DNA of 8,161 bases, taken from NCBI GenBank assembly GCA_023435825.1, contig JAEZMB010000093.1, positions 1-8,161 on the forward strand, in the 5' to 3' direction. The DNA comes from Pseudomonadota bacterium. GTDB taxonomy: Bacteria; Desulfobacterota; Desulfovibrionia; Desulfovibrionales; Desulfovibrionaceae. Of this stretch, positions 1 through 8,161 are shown in pieces. The translations under genes and the position numbers were made by a program. Numbering within the stretch: position 1 is the first letter of the stretch; every line of letters begins with the position of its first letter. Below the pieces are notes generated by a model. It had not been told where the DNA came from. It saw only the letters and a list, made by a program, of their open reading frames with translations, and did not search any database.

Positions 1-46
1 CCCCCCCCCCGCCGGGCGCGGGGGGGGTCACCCCCCCCCCGCCGGG
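1..46. repeat. G/C homopolymer tracts with a 16-base direct repeat at the left edge
   Basis: Ten C followed by GCCGGG occurs at 1-16 and again at 31-46, a perfect 16-base direct repeat with a 30-base period. Between them lie eight G (20-27) and TCA (28-30), so the G tract can pair with the following C tract around a three-base loop. There is no coding capacity. It may be a genuine GC-rich repeat of the kind that follows genes in high-GC bacteria, or it may be partly distorted by poor sequencing at a contig end, since the opposite end is clearly artefactual poly-G. Confidence 0.6.
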
Positions 47-48
47 TG

Positions 49-114
49 CAGGGCAGCGCCCTGGCTGGTGCAGGACAGCGTCCTGCCCGGGCCAGGGCAG
101 CGCCCTGGCCCGGG
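49..114. repeat. Three tandem perfect hairpins with identical AGC loops
   Basis: Three perfect inverted repeats stand in a row, each with the three-base loop AGC (GCT on the minus strand). Hairpin one pairs 49-54 with 58-63 (CAGGGC/GCCCTG). Hairpin two pairs 71-76 with 80-85 (CAGGAC/GTCCTG). Hairpin three pairs 86-98 with 102-114, a 13-base-pair stem. The 16 bases at 49-64 are identical to 93-108. Hairpin two differs from the others by one G-C pair changed to A-T on both arms, so the stem is kept. This pattern fits a REP-like family of intergenic GC-rich palindromes, or a cluster of transcript-end structures. Confidence 0.8.
86..114 (-). terminator. Strong 13-bp hairpin directly after the last stop codon
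   Basis: The stem 86-98/102-114 with loop 99-101 abuts the TAA stop of the glycosyltransferase gene (115-117) with no gap. A perfect GC-rich stem here should end or stabilise the 3' end of the operon transcript. There is no T-tract after it on the minus strand, so it is not a classical intrinsic terminator. It could act with Rho, act as a tandem terminator with the next two hairpins, or simply protect the mRNA 3' end. Confidence 0.4.
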
Positions 115-1287
115 TTATTCGCTTAACGTCTTTTCGTAGACGGCTTCGAGGCGCGCGGCCACGGCGGGCCAGTTGAGTTCCTCGGCGATGAGGCGTCTGG
201 CGTTTTCGCGTTTGCGTTCGCGGCCGGCCTCGTCGGTGAGCGCCGTGACGATGGCCCGGCCGAAGGCGGCGGCGTTGCCCACGGGCGCGGTGTAGCCGCA
301 GTCGCGGGACTCCATGATGCGCTTGATTTCGCCCACGGCGTTGGAGACGACGGGCACGCCCGAGGCGAGATAGTCGCCGAAGCGGATGGGGAAGCGGGCC
401 TTTTCGATGGGGTCGTCGTCCATGGGCAAAAGCAGCGCGTCGGAGGCGGCCAGATAGCGCGGCACGTCGGTGGGCGGTTTTTCGCCGATCTTGACGATGT
501 CCGGGGCGAAGCGTTCCTCGTAGGGCTTCATGCGGGCCTTGAAGTCGTCGGAAATGTGCATCTTGCCGAGGAACAGGAGCTTGAGGCCCGGCAGGGTTTC
601 GCGGGCCACGGCGTAGGCGTCAAGCAGCGCGAAAAGGGACTCGGTGTAGGTGTGGCCCATGGAGAGCAGCACCTTATCGGTGGGGGCCAGTCCCAGGGAG
701 GCCCGGGCCTGGGGCTTGGACGGCATGTCCAGGCGGATGGTCGGGCAATTGGGGATGTAGTGAATCTTGCCCTCTGGCAGGCCGGCGTCGCGGAATTTGC
801 GGATGAGGATGTCGCTGGCGGCGGTGGCCTGGTCGGCGATGCGCGGCAGGTGGTCCTCGGTGTAGTTGTAGAGCAGCCGCACCGGTCCGGGGTGCTGGTC
901 GATGAAGCCGCCTTTCCACATGTCGTCGTGGTCGAGCACGATCTTGACCTGGGGCTTGAGGATGCTCGTCACCAGGGTGGGGAAGCTGATGGGATGCAGC
1001 GGAAAGGCGAAGCTGTGCAGGATGTCCATGGGCGTGCGCAGGCATTCGTGGGTGTTGAGCAGCATCCGCAGGGTATGGCCGGTGTGGTAGGTGGCGAGGT
1101 TGACGCGCGGCAGGAAGCGGATGCGCAGGCCGCCTTCCTTGCGTTCGGTGGTGCGCAGGGTGGCCTCGCGCGAGGCGCACACCAGCGTCACGTTGTGGCC
1201 GCGATCGGCCAGATGCCGCCCCAGGTGGTAGCAGCGGAAGTAGGTGCCGTAGCGCTCGGGATTGTGATTGAGGAAGAGTATGTTCAT
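115..1287 (-). CDS. GT4-like glycosyltransferase (GT-B fold)
   Basis: Predicted cytoplasmic glycosyltransferase of 390 residues that moves a sugar from an activated nucleotide donor to an acceptor, probably an envelope glycan. It begins MNILFLNHNPERYGTYFRCY, the usual first strand of a GT-B N-terminal domain with a glycine-containing loop (residues 1-185), followed by LVCASR (35-40) and LDHDDMWKGG (118-127). The C-terminal domain (about 190-390) has the acceptor/donor strand VLLSMG (206-211), LLFLGK (237-242) and the donor-site region PIEKARFPIRFGDYLASGVP (293-312). In typical GT4 enzymes this site carries E-x7-E; here E295 is followed by D305, a variant also found in GT4 subfamilies. There is no signal peptide or membrane segment. 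Start: an in-frame extension to 1359 exists, but ATG at 1287 fits the family and forms TAATG with the preceding stop, with no good Shine-Dalgarno, so translation is probably coupled. It is the last gene of the operon. The exact sugar and acceptor cannot be told from sequence; confidence in the class is high. Confidence 0.9.
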   Translation of the reverse strand: MNILFLNHNPERYGTYFRCYHLGRHLADRGHNVTLVCASREATLRTTERKEGGLRIRFLPRVNLATYHTGHTLRMLLNTHECLRTPMDILHSFAFPLHPISFPTLVTSILKPQVKIVLDHDDMWKGGFIDQHPGPVRLLYNYTEDHLPRIADQATAASDILIRKFRDAGLPEGKIHYIPNCPTIRLDMPSKPQARASLGLAPTDKVLLSMGHTYTESLFALLDAYAVARETLPGLKLLFLGKMHISDDFKARMKPYEERFAPDIVKIGEKPPTDVPRYLAASDALLLPMDDDPIEKARFPIRFGDYLASGVPVVSNAVGEIKRIMESRDCGYTAPVGNAAAFGRAIVTALTDEAGRERKRENARRLIAEELNWPAVAARLEAVYEKTLSE

Positions 1288-1289
1288 TA
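1285..1289 (-). promoter_or_regulatory. TAATG stop-start overlap coupling fusion gene to glycosyltransferase
   Basis: On the minus strand the TAA stop of the radical SAM-SDR gene (1289-1287) shares its last A with the ATG of the glycosyltransferase (1287-1285). The bases just upstream (CGAATCTC) contain no purine-rich ribosome site, so the downstream gene is most likely translated by ribosomes that re-initiate after the stop. Confidence 0.75.
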
Positions 1290-3500
1290 GAGATTCGTTT
1301 TGACGAAGAGTTTTTCGGGGAGCGCGCGCACCAGGGCCATGATGGGCCGCCAGAACCACGGGGTATAGAGGACGTCGTTCTTGCCGTGAAGGGCCTTGCG
1401 GATGTCGCCGGCCACGCGTTCGGGCGAGGCGGTAAGGCGCGCGGGGGTGGGCGCGGCGGCGGTCATGCGGGTCTTGGTCCAGCCGGGGATGACGGTGACG
1501 ACGCGCACGCCCGTGCCGGCCAGGCGGTGGCGCAGGCCGGAAAGCAGCGTGGTCAGCCCGGCCTTGGCCGCGCCGTAGAGGTAGTTGCTCTTGCGGCCGC
1601 GCTCGCCGGCCGGGGAGGTCAGGCCTACGATGGTTCCGTGGCCGCGCTTGGCGAAGCGGTCGGCAGCGATTTCGAGGATGGAGGCGGCGGCGGTGAAGTT
1701 GGTGTCGATGACCGTGCGGGCGGCGGCGAAATCGCGCTGGCCGGCCATCTGGTCACCAAGCAGCCCGAAGGCCAGGACCAGGACGTCGGGCATGGGGTCC
1801 AGGGAATCGAAAAAGGCGGCGTGGCCGGCGAAATCCAGGGCGTCGAAATGGCGCACGGCAACGTCCGTGTCGCAGTCCTTGGCCAAGTCCACGGCGGCGG
1901 CGTTCAGGCGATCCTGATCGCGGGAGGCCAGCACCAGGGAGGCGTGGTCCTGCGCGGCCAACTGGCGGGCCAGGGCCAGGGCGATGTCGGAATTGGCCCC
2001 GAGGATGGCGACGTGGGGCGGCGTGCCGTCCGGGGTGAGCGCGCGGGGACGCTTGGGCGGCATGAGGGTGTTTTTGAGCAACCGCAGGCCGAAGCGGGCG
2101 TAGTTGGCGAGGATTTTGGGGTTGCCGCCGGCCTGGACGAGCTTACGGGCGATGTAGGACGGCCGCAGGTGGAAATCGAGGAGCGTTTTTTTGCGGAAGG
2201 CCTCGATTTCTTCCATGGACAGGGTGCTGGTGCCCACGGTGGGGGCGTTGAAATAGTCCTTGCCCAGGACCGAGCCGGGCAAAAGCCCCTCTTCGCGGGC
2301 GATTTCATTGAGCCGCGTGCCGTAATAGGGGATGGCGATGTGGAGTTCCAGGAAATCGTTGTCCAGCTCGAAAATGTGCTGGCGCGTGGCTTCCAGGTGT
2401 TCCTTGGTTTCCCAGGGCAGGCCGATGAGGAAGAAGCCGAAGGTGAGCAGCCCCGCTTCCTTGGCCCATTTGGTGGCCTGGACGTTGTCGTGGATTGTTG
2501 TGTTCTTGCGGATGCGCGACAGCGTTTCCGGGCTGCCCGACTCGTAGCCAAAGGCCACCAGCCAGCAACCGGCCTTTTTCATGAGGACCAGCGTGTCTTT
2601 GTCCAGGGGCTTGACCTTGGAGTTGGCCACCCAGCGGATCTTGCCGGCCAGGGGGGAAGCAAGGATGGCCTGGCACACGGCCTTGGTCCAGGCCGGGTCA
2701 AAGGTGAAGGTGTCGGACTTGAAGAAGAAGTCGCGGATGCCGTGGTTGGCGTAGCAGTCGGTGAGCTCGGCCAGGATGTTTTCCGGCGAGCGCAGGCGCA
2801 GCTTCTTGCCGGAAATCTTGGGGGTCATGCAGAAGATGCAAGCCGAGGGGCAGCCGCGCGAGGTGGCGATGGTAGCCTGGGGTTCGCCGGTGTCGGGGCG
2901 CACGTAAAGGGCGTTTTTGATAAGGCTGCGGTCGGGGAACGGCAGGCTGTCGAGGTCGGTTTCCCAGGAGGCGAAGTCGGTCTTGGTCCAGACGCCGTCC
3001 TTTTTATACAGGATGCCGCGAATGGCCGGCACATTGGTCGGATCGTCGAAATGGGCCTTGGCGAGCTTGCCGACGATGAAGTCGGATTCCAGGCCGATCA
3101 AGTAGGTGACGTCGGCCAGATCGAGCTGGGCCAGGAGCGCCTCGTCGGGGTCAAAGAAGATCGCGCCCTTGAGCATGACCAGCAGATCGGGCTTTTTGGC
3201 CCTCAGCTGCCGCACCAGGGTCAGATCGTTGAAAATCGTGGAGTTGGTGATGCTGACGAAGATGCCGTCCGGGGCCTCGCGGTCGAAATCGGCCAGCAGA
3301 TCGGCCGGAGTGCAGCGCTCGGTCTGGTAGTCGCGCAGAAAAACGGCGAACCCTTCCTGCTTGAGGGTGGCGGCGGCGTAGCCCAGGTCGTTGGGCGCGC
3401 GCATGGACGTGGCCGTGGACTGCTCCACGTTGCCCTGGGAACGGTCCTCGCCGCGCTGGTAAAACCGCCCCGGCGGATAGAACAGCATGATTTTCTTCAT
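1287..3500 (-). CDS. Radical SAM (B12-binding type) fused to DprE2-like short-chain dehydrogenase
   Basis: A single 737-residue frame carrying two enzymes. Residues 1-150 look like the Rossmann-type N-terminal domain of cobalamin-binding radical SAM proteins (MKKIMLFYPPGRFY, then APNDLGYAAATLKQEG at 35-50). The radical SAM core is about 205-400, with the 4Fe-4S motif CPSACIFC (C217, C221, C224), followed by SDTFTFD (262-268), GYESGS (318-323) and IGLPWE (359-364). After a short proline-rich linker (480-495) comes a complete SDR: nucleotide-binding VAILGANSDIA (497-507), FDALD (552-556), AFGLLGD (577-583), N601, S629 and Y642-xxx-K646. AFGLLGD, SPAGER plus YGAAKAG, and the C-terminal LYTPWFWRPIMALVRALPEK match my memory of mycobacterial DprE2, which reduces decaprenyl-phosphoryl-2-keto-ribose to decaprenyl-phosphoryl-arabinose with NADH. 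The substrate of the radical SAM half is unknown. Start: ATG at 3500, not the upstream in-frame codon at 3551, because it forms an ATGA overlap with ubiA. No frameshift or stop separates the halves, so the fusion looks real unless an assembly error removed one. Confidence 0.9.
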   Translation of the reverse strand: MKKIMLFYPPGRFYQRGEDRSQGNVEQSTATSMRAPNDLGYAAATLKQEGFAVFLRDYQTERCTPADLLADFDREAPDGIFVSITNSTIFNDLTLVRQLRAKKPDLLVMLKGAIFFDPDEALLAQLDLADVTYLIGLESDFIVGKLAKAHFDDPTNVPAIRGILYKKDGVWTKTDFASWETDLDSLPFPDRSLIKNALYVRPDTGEPQATIATSRGCPSACIFCMTPKISGKKLRLRSPENILAELTDCYANHGIRDFFFKSDTFTFDPAWTKAVCQAILASPLAGKIRWVANSKVKPLDKDTLVLMKKAGCWLVAFGYESGSPETLSRIRKNTTIHDNVQATKWAKEAGLLTFGFFLIGLPWETKEHLEATRQHIFELDNDFLELHIAIPYYGTRLNEIAREEGLLPGSVLGKDYFNAPTVGTSTLSMEEIEAFRKKTLLDFHLRPSYIARKLVQAGGNPKILANYARFGLRLLKNTLMPPKRPRALTPDGTPPHVAILGANSDIALALARQLAAQDHASLVLASRDQDRLNAAAVDLAKDCDTDVAVRHFDALDFAGHAAFFDSLDPMPDVLVLAFGLLGDQMAGQRDFAAARTVIDTNFTAAASILEIAADRFAKRGHGTIVGLTSPAGERGRKSNYLYGAAKAGLTTLLSGLRHRLAGTGVRVVTVIPGWTKTRMTAAAPTPARLTASPERVAGDIRKALHGKNDVLYTPWFWRPIMALVRALPEKLFVKTNL
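1290..2018 (-). other. DprE2-like SDR domain of the fusion protein
   Basis: Region encoding residues 495-737. It covers the full length of a stand-alone DprE2-type reductase, from the first beta strand of the NAD(P)-binding fold to the C-terminal tail, with catalytic S629, Y642 and K646. An internal ATG at 2063-2061 (MPPKRP) could in principle start a separate SDR polypeptide, but no Shine-Dalgarno precedes it (AAAAACACCCTC). I therefore favour a covalent fusion. Confidence 0.75.
3497..3500 (-). promoter_or_regulatory. ATGA overlap coupling ubiA to the fusion gene
   Basis: The ATG of the radical SAM-SDR gene (3500-3498) overlaps the TGA stop of the UbiA gene (3499-3497) in the four bases ATGA. 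Only a weak GGA lies close upstream. This is a typical arrangement for translational coupling and supports ATG 3500 as the true start. Confidence 0.8.
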
Positions 3501-4405
3501 GGATTCCGGACACGCTCCACATAGAGGATAAGGTAAAAGCTGACGATCCACAGCCCCAGGGAGGCCTGGATGAAGCCGTCACGCAACAGCACCAGGGTCG
3601 GTGAACCGCTTTTGCACTCGACCAGGGTAATCTGCAAGTAGCGCAGGACGCCGAGGATGACGAAAATGGCGGTCAGATACAGCTTGTCCGAGCCATGCTT
3701 GGCGATGACCTCGGGGGAAAGCGTGTAGAGGATGTAGCTGACGATGACAACCGCCGCCATGATGATCATGGAGGCCGAGACGAACTCCAGGTTGTAGCCG
3801 TCCAGCGACCGCCGCGTTTTCTCGCAACCGGCCGCCGACAGCAGCAGATCGTCGCGGCGCTTGGCGAAGCCGAGAAACAGCGCCAGCAGGAAGGTCATGA
3901 GCACGATCCAGTGGCTGGGGGTCACGGCCGCGACCACGCCGCCGGCAAACACCCGCAGCACGAATCCCACGGCGATGCAGGCCAGATCAATGAGCGCCTT
4001 GTGCTTGAGGGCAAAGCTGTAGAGGGCGTTTATGACGAGATAGCCGGCCAGGATGGCGGCGAAGCCGCCCGATCCCAGGACGAGGGTCAGCACGGCCGCG
4101 CCGCCAAGGAGCGCCCCGGCGAACCGCAGGCCCTGCCCAGGAGTCAGCGCGCCCGAGGCCAGGGGGCGGTTGCGCTTGGTGGGATGGGCCCGGTCTTCCT
4201 CGATGTCTTTCAGGTCGTTTATGACGTAGACGGCGCTGGCGGCCAGACAGAACGCGGCAAAGGCCAAGCAAGCGCTCCACAGCGCCGCCGGGTCGGTGAG
4301 CTTCCAGCCGAAAAACAGCGGCAGGAAGACGAAAGCATTTTTGACGTACTGGTGCGGCCGGGCCAGTTTGACATAGGCGGCGGTCCGCGACGTGGTTTTC
4401 GGCAT
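3497..4405 (-). CDS. UbiA-family decaprenyl-phosphate phosphoribosyltransferase-like prenyltransferase
   Basis: Integral membrane enzyme of 302 residues. Family members of this type (mycobacterial Rv3806c) join 5-phosphoribosyl pyrophosphate to decaprenyl phosphate, the first committed step toward polyprenyl-phosphoryl-arabinose. The N-terminus YVKLARPHQYVKNAFVFLPL (11-30) and the first Asp motif NDLKDIEED (N63, D64, D67, D71) followed by RAHPTKRNRPLASG (72-85) are characteristic. The second motif region is YSFALKHKALID (129-140, D140) plus GFVLRVFAGG (147-156), and KRRDD (182-186) and RRSLDGYN follow, as in Rv3806c. About eight to nine hydrophobic helices cover the protein. Start: the frame extends to a TTG at 4465 and an ATG at 4441, but ATG 4405 has GGAG four bases upstream and gives the family's usual N-terminus. 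It lies 56 bases after the large membrane protein gene and overlaps the next gene. Other UbiA enzymes (4-hydroxybenzoate or heme O prenyltransferases) fit the RAHPTKR region less well. Confidence 0.9.
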   Translation of the reverse strand: MPKTTSRTAAYVKLARPHQYVKNAFVFLPLFFGWKLTDPAALWSACLAFAAFCLAASAVYVINDLKDIEEDRAHPTKRNRPLASGALTPGQGLRFAGALLGGAAVLTLVLGSGGFAAILAGYLVINALYSFALKHKALIDLACIAVGFVLRVFAGGVVAAVTPSHWIVLMTFLLALFLGFAKRRDDLLLSAAGCEKTRRSLDGYNLEFVSASMIIMAAVVIVSYILYTLSPEVIAKHGSDKLYLTAIFVILGVLRYLQITLVECKSGSPTLVLLRDGFIQASLGLWIVSFYLILYVERVRNP

Positions 4406-4409
4406 AGCG

Positions 4410-4415
4410 CTCCAA
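4410..4415 (-). promoter_or_regulatory. Ribosome binding site TTGGAG for ubiA-like gene
   Basis: On the minus strand TTGGAG at 4415-4410 lies four bases before ATG 4405. It is the only plausible Shine-Dalgarno among the three candidate starts (TTG 4465, ATG 4441, ATG 4405) that I checked by context, and it decides the start call. Confidence 0.6.
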
Positions 4416-4436
4416 CCGGCCTCGCCGGGAGGCCGG
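4416..4436. repeat. 8-bp inverted repeat before the ubiA ribosome site
   Basis: CCGGCCTC (4416-4423) pairs with GAGGCCGG (4429-4436) around a five-base loop. In the transcript this hairpin ends directly before TTGGAG. It sits in the only real gap of the operon. It could influence translation of the UbiA gene or mRNA processing, but GC-rich sequence makes such stems common by chance. Confidence 0.45.
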
Positions 4437-4461
4437 ACCATAGCCGGGATCGCCCCGGGCT

Positions 4462-8161
<3,700 letters not shown>

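Noticed and set aside
1..114. CRISPR array
   Set aside because: Repeats are short palindromes with spacings from 0 to 7 bases and no unique spacers of 25-40 bases.
1288..1359. 24-residue N-terminal extension of the glycosyltransferase
   Set aside because: MNILFLN is the standard first beta strand, and the TAATG overlap supports the start at 1287.
1386..3524. A 712-codon open frame on the plus strand, antisense to the fusion gene
   Set aside because: It is a shadow of codon bias in a GC-rich gene. Its translation is a glycine, alanine and valine-rich string with no recognisable domain, while the minus strand encodes clear enzyme motifs.
3501..3551. 17-residue N-terminal extension of the radical SAM-SDR protein, including Cys residues
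   Set aside because: It lies wholly within the UbiA coding region, and MKKIMLFYPP at 3500 with the ATGA overlap is the usual start for this family.

Overview
This GC-rich window is a compact, single-direction gene cluster. Four genes lie on the minus strand and are read from right to left, with two overlapping junctions and one gap of about 56 bases. They look like one operon for making and using a polyprenyl-phosphate-linked sugar at the cell envelope. The organism is probably a high-GC Gram-negative anaerobe. I suspect the Desulfovibrionaceae (Desulfovibrio/Solidesulfovibrio-like), from base composition, the radical SAM style and the GC-rich hairpin repeats after the last gene. This is an inference; no marker gene is present.

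Layout in order of transcription: (1) 8064-4462, a very large membrane protein with about ten N-terminal membrane helices, a long beta-rich extracytoplasmic part and one C-terminal helix (YfhO/AftD-like, candidate GT-C glycosyltransferase). Its start lies beyond the readable sequence. (2) 4405-3497, a UbiA-family prenyltransferase closely resembling decaprenyl-phosphate 5-phosphoribosyltransferase (mycobacterial Rv3806c). (3) 3500-1287, an unusual fusion of a cobalamin-binding-type radical SAM protein with a short-chain dehydrogenase resembling DprE2. (4) 1287-115, a GT4-like cytoplasmic glycosyltransferase.

The UbiA protein and the DprE2-like domain are two of the core steps of decaprenyl-phosphoryl-D-arabinofuranose synthesis, best known from mycobacterial cell walls and also found in a few Gram-negatives. 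The simplest reading is that the cluster makes a polyprenyl-phosphoryl pentose, which the large membrane protein could use as donor outside the membrane while the GT4 enzyme builds the acceptor glycan. The DprE1 oxidase and the 5-phosphate phosphatase are not in the window and would have to be encoded elsewhere. The role of the radical SAM half is unknown, and its covalent fusion to the DprE2-like enzyme is the most unusual thing here.

Both ends look like contig edges. The right end is a run of 92 G, then C and five G, very probably a sequencing artefact that cuts off the 5' end of the large membrane protein gene. The left 114 bases hold three tandem perfect hairpins with the same three-base loop, then G/C homopolymer tracts. 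No promoter, tRNA, rRNA, CRISPR or insertion sequence is visible.
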